Origin: an uncultured Clostridia bacterium
GTDB lineage: Bacteria > Bacillota > Clostridia > Oscillospirales > Acutalibacteraceae
DNA: 64,000 nt
NCBI GenBank assembly: GCA_944384925.1
Contig: CALWVF010000007.1
Location: 1-64,000, forward strand
Direction of reading: 5' to 3'
A program made the translations under genes and the position numbers. Below are positions 16,917 through 26,244 of the stretch, in pieces (position 1 is the stretch's first letter; every line of letters begins with the position of its first letter). Under the pieces are notes generated by a model that ran no database searches, had not been told where the DNA came from, and was given only the letters and a program-made list of their open reading frames with translations.

Positions 16917-18251
16917 TCAACTCCGTTTTTTAAAAGCAGCTATAAAAAAGCCATCCGTACCATTTATATATGGCATAAGCGTTAATTGATTTCGAGGCTC
17001 ATTTATTCCTCTTTCAATCCCACAAGGTAAGTTAATATTAAAAGGCTCATAATTTTTATACTCATTTAAAAATTTATCTGCTATCTTACCATTTTCATAT
17101 TGATTTAATGTGCAGGTAGAATAAACAAGTATGCCTTCTTCTTTAACAAATTTTTCTGAATTACAAAGTATATTATATTGCAAATCTGGTAACTTTTCAA
17201 GTTCTGCCTTATCTTTATACTTAATCTCTGGTTTTCTTCTTATTATACCTAGTCCTGAACATGGTACATCACACAGGACTTTATCTGCTTTAAATAAGTT
17301 ATTATCTTTTTTCGAAGCATCCCTAACACTAGAGTTAATAATTGATATTTCCAATCTCTTTGCTCCACTAGAAACAAGCTCTACTTTAGATTTATGCAAA
17401 TCAAAAGACAAAATTTTTCCCTTATTGTTCATCATTTGCGCTATAGTAAAAGATTTTCCCCCTGGTGCAGCACAAACATCAACTACTGTTTCGCCTTCTA
17501 CGGGATCTAAAATATTACAACAAATTTGAGATGATAAATCTTGAATATGAAAATATCCTTTTAAAAATGGTTCTAATTTACGTATACTGCCTATCCCATT
17601 TATTAAAAGTGCATTCTCTAATTTTAATTTTTCAGCAAATACATTATAATCTTTCAAATGTTCAATTAATTTATCTGCAGATATCTTTAATGTATTTACT
17701 CTTGCAATAACGGGAGGTGTATCTAACATTGATTGCAATAATTTTTCACAACAGTCTTCTCCATAAAAATTATCCCACATTTTAATTATCCAAGTTGGTG
17801 TTGAGTATTTAATACTTAAGTAGCCAAGCCTGTCCTTTATTTTATTGGGTAAATAACTTTCATCTGCATTTCTTTCAACATTCCTTAGTATGCCATTTAC
17901 AAAACTCGATGCACTTCGCTTCTTAACTAGTGTTGTTAATTTCACCGATTCATTAACAGCTGCTGAATTTGGTATTTTATTCATATATAAAATTTGGTAT
18001 ATTCCCATTCTAAGAATATTTAAGATACTAGTGTCTATTTTTTTTAAGCTAATATTTGAATGCCTTGATATAATATTATCCAATTCTAACCTACGTTCTA
18101 AAACTCCATAAAAAATACAAGAAGCCAATGCTGCATCTTTTTTATTAAGTCCTGCACCTTCAATTTCATTATTTATAATAATATTTGAATAAGATTTATT
18201 TAAATCTATACACATTAAAGCTGATAATACAACCAATCTAGAATTTTTCAT
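16917..18251 (-). CDS. rsmB: 16S rRNA m5C967 methyltransferase RsmB
   Basis: A 444-residue Fmu/Sun methyltransferase. The N-terminal NusB-like RNA-binding domain (about 1-140) is followed by a Rossmann domain with the SAM motif VDVCAAPGGKS and two catalytic cysteine motifs, DVPCSG and STCTLNQYENG. It methylates C967 of 16S rRNA. Its start overlaps the yugP-like stop by 4 bp, so the ribosome site is weak and coupling is likely. Confidence 0.95.
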   Translation of the reverse strand: MKNSRLVVLSALMCIDLNKSYSNIIINNEIEGAGLNKKDAALASCIFYGVLERRLELDNIISRHSNISLKKIDTSILNILRMGIYQILYMNKIPNSAAVNESVKLTTLVKKRSASSFVNGILRNVERNADESYLPNKIKDRLGYLSIKYSTPTWIIKMWDNFYGEDCCEKLLQSMLDTPPVIARVNTLKISADKLIEHLKDYNVFAEKLKLENALLINGIGSIRKLEPFLKGYFHIQDLSSQICCNILDPVEGETVVDVCAAPGGKSFTIAQMMNNKGKILSFDLHKSKVELVSSGAKRLEISIINSSVRDASKKDNNLFKADKVLCDVPCSGLGIIRRKPEIKYKDKAELEKLPDLQYNILCNSEKFVKEEGILVYSTCTLNQYENGKIADKFLNEYKNYEPFNINLPCGIERGINEPRNQLTLMPYINGTDGFFIAAFKKRS

Positions 18252-18958
18252 CTGTTATTACCACGCCTATTTCCTGCTATAACAATAAATCTAATTAATG
18301 ATGCTAAAGATGCAAGCATAGAAGCTAAATATGTTAATGCAGCAGCTCTCAAAACCTTCTTAGCTCCTGTTAATTCCTGATCATACAGTATATAACTAGA
18401 TTCAAGTGCATTTATTGCTCTATTGCTAGCATCAAATTCAACAGGCAGCGTTATAACTTCAAATAAAACAGCAACACCAAACAAAATTATTCCTAAATAA
18501 ACCATAAAATCAAAATTAGTTGGTAATAATAATCCTATAAAGATTAAGGGAAATGCTAATTTTGAACTAAATTGCGTAATTGGAACCATAGCACTTCTAA
18601 TTTTAATAGGCATATATCCAATAGCATTTTGTACTGCATGCCCCGCTTCATGACAAGCAACACCAACCGCTGCAACAGATGTACTGTTATAAACACTGTC
18701 TGACAATCTTATAACCTTATTTTTAGGGTCAAAATGATCAGTTAAGTTTCCTCTAACATGTTCAATTTTAATATCTGTTATTCCATTTTGACTTAATACT
18801 CTTTGAGCCGCTTCAGATGCAGTAATATTTCGTGAACTTCTTACTTGTGAATATTTTTTAAATGTAGACTGTACTTTAATCTGTGAATAAATTGATAATA
18901 GTAAAGCTGGTATTACAAGTATAAAATAAGTATAATCAAAATAATATATTGAGTACAT
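18248..18958 (-). CDS. YugP-family membrane zinc metallopeptidase
   Basis: A 236-residue membrane protein. HEAGH at 103-107 is an HExxH zinc motif. Hydrophobic segments lie near 8-25, around 125-165 and at the C-terminus. It matches the YugP (DUF-type neutral zinc peptidase) family, whose substrates are not established. It sits between fmt and rsmB, a placement seen often in Firmicutes. AGGAGAATAAACT precedes the ATG. Confidence 0.92.
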   Translation of the reverse strand: MYSIYYFDYTYFILVIPALLLSIYSQIKVQSTFKKYSQVRSSRNITASEAAQRVLSQNGITDIKIEHVRGNLTDHFDPKNKVIRLSDSVYNSTSVAAVGVACHEAGHAVQNAIGYMPIKIRSAMVPITQFSSKLAFPLIFIGLLLPTNFDFMVYLGIILFGVAVLFEVITLPVEFDASNRAINALESSYILYDQELTGAKKVLRAAALTYLASMLASLASLIRFIVIAGNRRGNNR

Positions 18959-18961
18959 AGT

Positions 18962-19894
18962 TTATTCTCCTAATTTTGTATTTATTGTTAATTTATGACC
19001 TCTTAAAAAATCACTTGATAACATCCTTTTTTTCCCTTCACATTGTAATTCTATTATTTCTAGCGATGTATTATAACCACATGATACTACCAAAGGCGAA
19101 ATCGATATTATTTTTCCTGATTCTTCATTCTCTATTTTTTCCTCACATATTTTTGTTCTATGGATTTTAAAAATTTTTCCATTTATTTTTGTAATAGCTG
19201 ATGGCCATGAATTCAATCCTCTTACCAAATTATGAATTTCTTTAGCTGATTTATTCCAATCTATCCAAGATAACGACTTGTCAATCATAGGTGCATAAGA
19301 AGCATCTTCATCATTTTGCTTTATACGATTTAATCCTCCACTATCTATTAGTTCCAATGTATCCAATAGTAAATTTGCACCCATCATAGAAAGTTTATTA
19401 CTAAGTTCATGTGATGTTTCATTATCTTCTATTTCTACACTCTTTTTTAATATGATGTCTCCTGTATCTAGGCCTTCATTCATATACATTGTAGTAATAC
19501 CCGTTATTTTCTCTCCATTAATGATACTCCATTGTATTGGTGCAGCTCCTCTATACTTTGGTAGTAAGGATGCATGTACATTAATACAACCATATTTAGG
19601 AAACTTTATAATTTCCTTTGGTAATATTTTTCCATATGCTACAACTACAATAACATCTGGGTTTAATTCTTTAATAACATTTATAACTTCTAAATCTTTT
19701 ATCCTTGGTGGTTGATAAATTTTTATATCTTGCTTTAAAGCTTCTTCTTTCACTGCCGGAAAACTAAGCTTATATCCCCTACCTTTTGGTTTATCGGGTT
19801 GAGTAAAGACACCTACTATATTATGCTTAGAAAAAATTATCTTCTTCAAACTTGGCACTGCAAATTCAGGAGTTCCCATAAATAATATGTTCAA
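18962..19894 (-). CDS. fmt: Methionyl-tRNA formyltransferase
   Basis: A 310-residue enzyme that formylates Met-tRNAfMet using 10-formyl-tetrahydrofolate. It opens with NILFMGTPEFAVPSL and has the substrate-loop KPKGRG. The catalytic set is the Asn and His of CINVHASLLPKYRGAAPIQW and the Asp of GLDTGD. A C-terminal OB-like domain covers the last about 100 residues. The start is TTG with AAGGTG at good spacing. It lies 13 bp downstream of def, the enzyme that later removes the formyl group. Confidence 0.96.
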   Translation of the reverse strand: MNILFMGTPEFAVPSLKKIIFSKHNIVGVFTQPDKPKGRGYKLSFPAVKEEALKQDIKIYQPPRIKDLEVINVIKELNPDVIVVVAYGKILPKEIIKFPKYGCINVHASLLPKYRGAAPIQWSIINGEKITGITTMYMNEGLDTGDIILKKSVEIEDNETSHELSNKLSMMGANLLLDTLELIDSGGLNRIKQNDEDASYAPMIDKSLSWIDWNKSAKEIHNLVRGLNSWPSAITKINGKIFKIHRTKICEEKIENEESGKIISISPLVVSCGYNTSLEIIELQCEGKKRMLSSDFLRGHKLTINTKLGE

Positions 19895-19907
19895 AATATC
19901 ACCTTCT

Positions 19908-20372
19908 CTAATTCAATTCAGATTTATCTAGCATCCTAACAACTCTATCTTTAAATAATATACCATCTATATGATCTATCTCATGACAAAACGCCCTTGC
20001 CAATAACCCTTCTCCTTTCACTTGAAAGTAATTGCCATTTCTATCTTGTGCCTCAACAGTTACTTTCATGGGTCTTATAGTAATTCCATATTCGCCAGGA
20101 ATCGAAAGGCACCCCTCTACTTCTCTTTGCTCCCCAGACTTTTCTATTATAACAGGATTTATAAGCTCTATTAGACCCTCTCCTACATCTATTACTACTA
20201 TTCTTTTCAATAACCCTACTTGCGGCGCTGCTAAACCTACTCCGTTAGAATTATACATCGTTTCAGCCATATCTTCTAATAATTCCTTTAATTTATCATC
20301 AAATTTTTCTATTTTACGACATACCTTTCTTAGTATTTCATCGCCTTCTGTTACAATATTTCTTATTGCCAT
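19908..20372 (-). CDS. def: Peptide deformylase
   Basis: A 154-residue metallo-deformylase that removes the N-formyl group from nascent proteins. All three motifs are present: GVGLAAPQVG (44-53), EGCLSIPG (86-93, metal ligand C88) and HEIDH (130-134, ligands H130 and H134, catalytic E131). The start is the ATG at 20372, 9 nt after AGGAGG; an ATG eight codons earlier is upstream of that site. It lies between priA and fmt. Confidence 0.96.
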   Translation of the reverse strand: MAIRNIVTEGDEILRKVCRKIEKFDDKLKELLEDMAETMYNSNGVGLAAPQVGLLKRIVVIDVGEGLIELINPVIIEKSGEQREVEGCLSIPGEYGITIRPMKVTVEAQDRNGNYFQVKGEGLLARAFCHEIDHIDGILFKDRVVRMLDKSELN

Positions 20373-20392
20373 ATAAACTACAAACCTCCTGA

Positions 20393-22852
20393 TCACATTA
20401 TTCTATCTGGATTAATATCTACAAAAACAGATACTCCCTTAAATTTTTTATCTCTATTAAAGGTTATGATTGTTTCCGACATTAGCTGCCTAAACATCTT
20501 ACTGTTTCTAAATTTTATTATTATTTTATATCTATACTTATCATTTACCTTTACAATTGAAGCAGGCGATGGCCCTAAAATTCTTAATGGGAGATTTTTA
20601 TAATATCTTATAGCATTCTCTTTAAACATATTAAAAAATCCTTTTGATGCACAAGCAACTTTTCTTTCTTCACCACAAACAAATCCAACTATACAAATAT
20701 CTGCAAATGGAGGATACAGTAATGCCTTTCTCATTTTTAATTCATCTCTATAAAATTCATCATAATTTTGAGAAGCCGCTAAACTGATTATTGAGTTTTC
20801 TGGAGTAAATGTTTGTATAATAGCTTTACCTCCCAACTTTCCCCGTCCTGCTCTACCTACTACTTGAGTTAATAATGAAAATGTTTTTTCATAACTTCTA
20901 TAATCTTGATTGTAAAGGGATTGATCTGCTAAAAGAACCCCAACCATTGTTACATTTGGAAAATCTAACCCTTTTGCAACCATCTGAGTACCTATCATTA
21001 TATCATATTCTCCCCTAGAAAAACTTTTTAACTCTTTTTCATAAAAAAATTTCTCAGTTGTAGAATCTGCATCTAACCTCAGCACCTTGGTATTTGGCAT
21101 TATTGTTTTTAATTCATCTTCTATTCTCTGAGTACCCAGACCCTTATAAGATAATTCTCTTTCATGGCAATTAGGACACTCTTCTATATAGTTTATCGAA
21201 TAACCACAATAGTGACATATTAACTTATTATTAGTTCTATGATAAGTCATTGACACACTGCAATTTGGACATACTACAACATTACCACACATCCTGCACG
21301 AGACAAATGTGTTATATCCTCTCCTATTAAGAAGTAGTATAGATTGGTTTCCATTAATAACATTATTATGCAACTCTTGGATAAGTCTTCTGCTAAATAA
21401 ACTATGATTACCTCCTTCTCTTTCGCTATTCATGTCTATTACTTCAACTTTTGGGAGTGTTGCCCCACCATATCTAGATGATAATTTGTAAAGTGAATAT
21501 TTTCCGTTGTTAGCCTTGTAGTAATCTTCTACCAAAGGAGTTGCAGAGCATAACAATAACAAACCTTTATGATAATTTATTCTCACGCTAGCAATGTCTT
21601 TAGCATGAAATCTAGGAGAAAAATCAGATTTATAAGTATATTCATGTTCTTCGTCAAGTACTATTAATCCTATATTTTTCAATGGTGCAAATATTGCAGA
21701 CCGGGTTCCAATAACAATAGTTGCTAATCCATTATTTACTCGTTTCCATTCGTCCAATCGTTCCCCCAAAGATAATGAGCTATGAAAAACAGCTACACTT
21801 CCTCCATATCTTGATTTAAAAATCTCTATTAGTTTTGGTGTTAATGATATTTCTGGAACCATAACTATTATGCCTTTTTTATCCTTATAAACATCATCTA
21901 CTAGTTTCATAAATACTGATGTTTTTCCACTTCCGGTAACCCCATATAATAAAGATACTAGAGCACCACCTTTAATATAATCATTGTGCAATGAATTGTA
22001 AACCTTTATCTGTTCCTCATTTAAAATTATATTTTCCTCATTAAAATTATAAAGTTCATCTTTTATTGGACTTCTATATATTTCTTCTTCGAATTCCTCT
22101 ACAATGCCCTTTTTAGAAAGTGCTTTTATAACTGATTCAGAAATATTTAAAACATAGCATAAATCTTTTACAGAGATTGCCCCTCCTGATTGAAGCAATT
22201 CACAAACTTCACCTTGCTTCTTGGAAAGTTTAACATTATCATTAAGTAAATTATTATTTTTCAAGCAAACCATTTTTAGCTTTGCATCATTAACTTTTCT
22301 AACACTTTCCTTGTGTTTTTCAATGTATCCTAAACTTACCATATTTGCAATCAATTTACTATCGTCATATAAATTTAAATCTTTTATTAACTTATCCTTT
22401 TTTACAGGTTTTTTATGTTTATTAAGATATTCAATTATACTATTTTCAATAGAATATCTTTCTAATGGTTCTATAAATTCTACATTTGCACTATATGATT
22501 CAATAAACTTGAAATTTATCCCTACTGGTAAAATAACTTTAAATGCTTCATAATAAGTACAGAAATACATATTTTTCATTATACTAGCCATATCCAATAA
22601 CTCATCATTAATAAGCGGTGCTTCATCAAGCACCGCCACAATAGATTTTATACCATTAGTATCTTCATTAAAAGATTCTACAGATAACACAATACCTTGC
22701 CTAGTTGCATTTCCATTTCCAAATGGAACAATTATACGGCAACCTTTAATTACATTCTTTTCTAATTCTTTGGGAATCAGATATGTATACTCCTTGTCGA
22801 AGTGATATCCTACCTTTTCAATCGCAACTTTAGCAATTAATTTAAACTGCAT
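20393..22852 (-). CDS. priA: Primosomal replication restart helicase PriA
   Basis: An 819-residue superfamily 2 helicase that reloads the replisome at stalled forks. The N-terminal 3'-binding and winged-helix domains are followed by Walker [11 protein letters not shown], the DEEH box, and eight zinc cysteines in four CxxC pairs between the helicase lobes (CRMC, CPNC, CHYC, CPNC). The C-terminal lobe has QMVAKGLDFPNVTMVGVLLA and VVGRAGRG. The ATG at 22852 is 6 nt after GGAG and is preferred over one four codons upstream. Confidence 0.96.
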   Translation of the reverse strand: MQFKLIAKVAIEKVGYHFDKEYTYLIPKELEKNVIKGCRIIVPFGNGNATRQGIVLSVESFNEDTNGIKSIVAVLDEAPLINDELLDMASIMKNMYFCTYYEAFKVILPVGINFKFIESYSANVEFIEPLERYSIENSIIEYLNKHKKPVKKDKLIKDLNLYDDSKLIANMVSLGYIEKHKESVRKVNDAKLKMVCLKNNNLLNDNVKLSKKQGEVCELLQSGGAISVKDLCYVLNISESVIKALSKKGIVEEFEEEIYRSPIKDELYNFNEENIILNEEQIKVYNSLHNDYIKGGALVSLLYGVTGSGKTSVFMKLVDDVYKDKKGIIVMVPEISLTPKLIEIFKSRYGGSVAVFHSSLSLGERLDEWKRVNNGLATIVIGTRSAIFAPLKNIGLIVLDEEHEYTYKSDFSPRFHAKDIASVRINYHKGLLLLCSATPLVEDYYKANNGKYSLYKLSSRYGGATLPKVEVIDMNSEREGGNHSLFSRRLIQELHNNVINGNQSILLLNRRGYNTFVSCRMCGNVVVCPNCSVSMTYHRTNNKLICHYCGYSINYIEECPNCHERELSYKGLGTQRIEDELKTIMPNTKVLRLDADSTTEKFFYEKELKSFSRGEYDIMIGTQMVAKGLDFPNVTMVGVLLADQSLYNQDYRSYEKTFSLLTQVVGRAGRGKLGGKAIIQTFTPENSIISLAASQNYDEFYRDELKMRKALLYPPFADICIVGFVCGEERKVACASKGFFNMFKENAIRYYKNLPLRILGPSPASIVKVNDKYRYKIIIKFRNSKMFRQLMSETIITFNRDKKFKGVSVFVDINPDRIM

Positions 22853-22881
22853 TTTATTCTCCATAAAACAGTATTTTATAT

Positions 22882-23085
22882 TTAATTGTTAATTTCCGGT
22901 TCCAAAATTTCATATTTATGCTTTTTAAAATCCTCGATAGCCATCAAAACTGGTTTTTCTTCTTCTATTATTCCTTCTCTTTCTATTTCATCTGCGATCT
23001 CCCTTGCTCTCTTAGCCACTGCAACTACAAGTGAATACCTACTTTCTTTTCCTGATAACATATTGTCTATAGATGGTTTATACAT
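22882..23085 (-). CDS. rpoZ: RNA polymerase omega subunit
   Basis: A 67-residue omega subunit, which aids assembly of RNA polymerase. It has the conserved SRYSLVVAVAKRAREIADE helix (the yeast Rpb6-like motif) and is of normal length for Firmicutes. Its start overlaps the gmk end by 8 bp. Position between gmk and priA is the standard order. Confidence 0.94.
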   Translation of the reverse strand: MYKPSIDNMLSGKESRYSLVVAVAKRAREIADEIEREGIIEEEKPVLMAIEDFKKHKYEILEPEINN

Positions 23086-23689
23086 TTTCCAATACCTCTC
23101 TTATAATATTAAATTTTTCTTTTAGTTTATTTTTCTCTAAACTAATTATACTACAAATTTTTTCCACACATTCATCTAAAGAATCGTTAACAACAACATA
23201 GTCATAATTATATGCTTCTTGAATTTCTTTCAGTGCTATTTGTAATCTCTTCTCTATAATATCAATAGATTCTGTCTTTCTTGCAATAAGACGCTCTCTT
23301 AATACCTTAAGCGATGGTGGCAATATAAATATACTTATAGCGCTTGGAGACTTCTTTTTAATTTGTGTTCCACCATTCACTTCTATTTCTAAAACTACAT
23401 CTTTACCTTTTTCTAGCCACTCATTAACTTGTTTTGTTGGAGTCCCATAATAATTTTCACAATACTCTGTGTGCTCTAAAACTTCATTTTTAGATATAAG
23501 TTGAATAAACTCTGCTTTAGAAATAAAATAATAATCTTCCCCGTGTTTTTCCCCAACTCTTGGAGATCTTGTAGTCGCCGATATAGACAATTTCATATCT
23601 ATACTTTTTTCAAGCATTTTTTTTAATACTGTTCCCTTTCCTGAACCAGAAGGACCAGAAAGCACAATTAATATTCCCTTACTCGGCAT
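23078..23689 (-). CDS. gmk: Guanylate kinase
   Basis: A 203-residue kinase converting GMP to GDP. It has the P-loop [11 protein letters not shown] and GMP-binding motifs around [17 protein letters not shown] and [11 protein letters not shown]. The start is the ATG at 23689, which overlaps the remA stop by 11 bp; a GAGGAGGAGG run lies 12 nt upstream, slightly long. In-frame ATG codons further upstream lie within remA and precede that site. Confidence 0.95.
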   Translation of the reverse strand: MPSKGILIVLSGPSGSGKGTVLKKMLEKSIDMKLSISATTRSPRVGEKHGEDYYFISKAEFIQLISKNEVLEHTEYCENYYGTPTKQVNEWLEKGKDVVLEIEVNGGTQIKKKSPSAISIFILPPSLKVLRERLIARKTESIDIIEKRLQIALKEIQEAYNYDYVVVNDSLDECVEKICSIISLEKNKLKEKFNIIREVLENV

Positions 23690-23951
23690 CTGTAGTTTTT
23701 TCCTCCTCCTCATAGCCTTTTCCATTAATCCGATTACTTATAGTTTCTGTTTGAATAGCCGATAAAATGACATGTCCGCTATCTGTAACAATAACAGCTC
23801 TTGTTTTTCTCCCATATGTAGCATCTATAAGCATGCTTTTATCTTTTGCTTCTTGAATTATGCGTTTTATTGGTGCAGAATCGGGATTAACTATGACAAC
23901 AATATGGTCATAAGAAACCATGCTTCCAAAACCAATATTAACCAATTTCAT
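23679..23951 (-). CDS. remA: RemA-family DNA-binding regulator
   Basis: A 90-residue protein of the RemA (DUF370) family, which in B. subtilis activates matrix and osmoprotection genes. It opens [12 protein letters not shown] and contains [14 protein letters not shown], both typical. It is the first gene of the operon continuing into gmk and rpoZ. Its targets here are unknown; in many clostridia it may only be a generic nucleoid-type regulator. Confidence 0.93.
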   Translation of the reverse strand: MKLVNIGFGSMVSYDHIVVIVNPDSAPIKRIIQEAKDKSMLIDATYGRKTRAVIVTDSGHVILSAIQTETISNRINGKGYEEEEKTTDAE

Positions 23952-24119
23952 ATATTTCTACATCTCCTAATAATTTTAATATTATATTCAGTATTATAAT
24001 TTGAAAACAAATATAGGATAATAAGTCATTTATTATTTAATTAATATCCTTTACATAAACTTTAATAATGATAAAATCCAACTATATATTTTAAAAACAT
24101 ATTATATCTTTCTTTCAGT

Positions 24120-24149
24120 AGTATAACACCTAAAAATAATTTTTGTCAA
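24120..24149 (-). promoter_or_regulatory. Promoter of the remA-gmk-rpoZ-priA operon
   Basis: On the minus strand TTGACA (24149-24144) and TATACT (24125-24120) are 18 nt apart, and a TG precedes the -10 (extended). The leader to the remA ATG is about 160 nt and AT-rich. I see no riboswitch-like structure in the 314-bp gap 23952-24265. Confidence 0.75.
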
Positions 24150-24265
24150 TACAGAAATTATAACTTAAAATAATTATAGAATTTAAACAAATAAAAGTAC
24201 AATCATATAAAATTCATTTATATTGAGTTATATCATTATATCTAAATATTTAACACAAACTTTTG

Positions 24266-25276
24266 CTATACTATATATGCAATCTTTGCTTTCTTAAATC
24301 GTTTGGTTATTTCTTTCCTTAAAAACTCGCCTGCACTTTCCTTTATTGATAGCTTATATCCATATTTTCCTCTCCCTTTTCCTACCATTAAATTACTATT
24401 AAATAAGTCTATAGCTTTAGGAAATGCGTTTATGTTTATAACTCTATTAACATAACTATAAGTCATAAATATAACTTCTATAGACATAGAATTTTTTACT
24501 TTTTCTGATAACCAGCATTCCAAATAATCTAGTAATTCTATATACATACGTTCCCATTCATTTATCATTATAACAGGGGCTATTAATATTCCTACTATAT
24601 AACCACTATCACAAAGTTTGTTAATAGCATTTACTCTGTCTTTTAAATTAGAAGTTCCAAATTCTACGCTTTTAATTATATCATAAGGATTCACACTCAT
24701 TCTAATTATAGTTTTTCCTTTATGATTAAGTCCTAATAGAGAGTCAACCATGCTAAACTTTGTAGGAAATGTGATAAAGCCTTTTCCATTTAAAGCAAAG
24801 TTCTCTATAGTCCATTCAAGGTTACCTGTAAGAGTATTTTCTAATATCAAATCGCTATTGCTACCTATTTCAAACGTCAATAATTTGTCGCTCTTTAACG
24901 ACGTATTAACTAATTTAGTTAGCATTTGTTCTCTATTTACAAAAATTCTGAGATATGAACATTTATTATAATTACACACTAAATAGCAATAAAGGCAAGA
25001 AGCCGCACATCCTGAAGATGTATAAGGAACCAAAAAATTTGATATCTTTTTATTTGAAACGTACTTATGAGTTTTTCTAATTGCTATTATTAGATTTTTT
25101 TTCATTTTTCCAAATTCACTATTGGACTTATTCCTAAACATAGGTATATTATTATGGTTATCAATCGGAATCCATTCTAAATCTTTATATTTGTCATATA
25201 ATTCTTTTCCTAATTTATAAGATAAAGACTCTAATTCATAGTAAATTTTTTGAGGTTTAAAATTTTCTACTGACAT
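24266..25276 (-). CDS. splB: Spore photoproduct lyase family radical SAM protein
   Basis: A 336-residue radical SAM protein of the spore photoproduct lyase family, which repairs the thymine dimer formed by UV in spore DNA. The cluster motif is C90-x3-C94-x2-C97 (GCAASCLYCYL), and the two radical-relay tyrosines known from B. subtilis (Y97, Y99) correspond to Y96 and Y98. The position of the B. subtilis hydrogen-donor C141 (EASCTSD) holds Ser139 here (EIGSNSD). Two other cysteines, C101 and C106, lie close to the cluster. Length and C-terminal region (GRGKYGYKL) fit the family. GGAGAT precedes the ATG. Monocistronic between rsmA and remA. Confidence 0.88.
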   Translation of the reverse strand: MSVENFKPQKIYYELESLSYKLGKELYDKYKDLEWIPIDNHNNIPMFRNKSNSEFGKMKKNLIIAIRKTHKYVSNKKISNFLVPYTSSGCAASCLYCYLVCNYNKCSYLRIFVNREQMLTKLVNTSLKSDKLLTFEIGSNSDLILENTLTGNLEWTIENFALNGKGFITFPTKFSMVDSLLGLNHKGKTIIRMSVNPYDIIKSVEFGTSNLKDRVNAINKLCDSGYIVGILIAPVIMINEWERMYIELLDYLECWLSEKVKNSMSIEVIFMTYSYVNRVININAFPKAIDLFNSNLMVGKGRGKYGYKLSIKESAGEFLRKEITKRFKKAKIAYIV

Positions 25277-25356
25277 ATAATCTCCTTAAATAATTTCCCT
25301 TTTTAAATCCTTTTATATAATATATTTTTATATATTAAACAATAAATATACGTATA

Positions 25357-25389
25357 AAAAGGAAGCAACTTTTACTATTGCTTCCTTTT
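25357..25389 (-). terminator. Terminator of rsmA, overlapping its last codons
   Basis: AAAAGGAAGCAA (25357-25368) and TTGCTTCCTTTT (25378-25389) form a perfect 12-bp stem. On the minus strand it ends in five T residues. The first arm is made of the last codons of rsmA, so the stop codon lies in the loop. Confidence 0.88.
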
Positions 25390-26244
25390 ATAATTATAAA
25401 TTTCATTTGCAATATTAGCAAAGTCTTTTAAATCAAGTTGTTCTGGCCTAGCTAATACTGATATATTTAAATTTACCAATATGCCGCTCACAACACATTT
25501 ATCAATCTTAAATATGGATGATATAGAATTTAAAATCATTTTACGTCTCTGCATAAAAGCAGACTTTATAACTTTAAAAAATAAATTTTCATCTTCTACA
25601 TCAACAGTTGGATTTTTTAACACATTGAGTCTTATAACCGCAGAATCTACTTTTGGTGGTGGCATAAAACTGCCTTTAGATACTTTGAAAAGTATTTCCG
25701 GTACACAATAGTACCTTACTGCAATACTTATTGCCCCTGATTCCCTAGTACCTGGCAAAGCACATATTCTATCTGCTGCTTCTTTTTGAACCATTACTGT
25801 TATAGAATGTATGGGTAGCTTAGATTCAAGAAGTTTCATTATTACTGGTGAAGTGATATAATAGGGTAAATTAGCACAAACAGATACTTCTTCACCCTTA
25901 AATTTCTCCTTTATTAAGTAATCTAAATCTAATTTTAATACATCATTATTTATAATACAGATATTATTAAATTCACTCAATGTTTCACTTAATATAGGCA
26001 ACAATCTATTATCAATTTCAATTGAAACAACTTTTTTAGAAACCTTAGCTAATTCATAAGTTAAAATACCTATTCCTGGACCTATTTCTAATACATTATT
26101 TATGCCATCTCTTACGCAATCTAATGCCATTTTAGGGCAAATAGAAGGGTTTACAAGAAAATTTTGACCTAAAGATTTAGAAAAATTAAATCCATGTTTA
26201 TTCAATATTTCTTTTATTGTATTTTTATTTGAAAGTTTATTCAT
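25375..26244 (-). CDS. rsmA: 16S rRNA dimethyladenosine transferase
   Basis: A 289-residue KsgA/Dim1 enzyme that dimethylates A1518 and A1519 of 16S rRNA. It has NFLVNPSI near the start, SAM motif LEIGPGIGILTYEL, the acidic VSIEID strand and catalytic motif NLPYYITSP. The C-terminal helical domain is complete. The gene is bounded by its own terminator and by a long non-coding gap upstream. Confidence 0.96.
   Translation of the reverse strand: MNKLSNKNTIKEILNKHGFNFSKSLGQNFLVNPSICPKMALDCVRDGINNVLEIGPGIGILTYELAKVSKKVVSIEIDNRLLPILSETLSEFNNICIINNDVLKLDLDYLIKEKFKGEEVSVCANLPYYITSPVIMKLLESKLPIHSITVMVQKEAADRICALPGTRESGAISIAVRYYCVPEILFKVSKGSFMPPPKVDSAVIRLNVLKNPTVDVEDENLFFKVIKSAFMQRRKMILNSISSIFKIDKCVVSGILVNLNISVLARPEQLDLKDFANIANEIYNYKRKQ

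Noticed and set aside
17131-17529. Plus-strand ORF of 132 residues opposite rsmB
   Set aside because: It lies within conserved rsmB motifs on the other strand and has no start signal.
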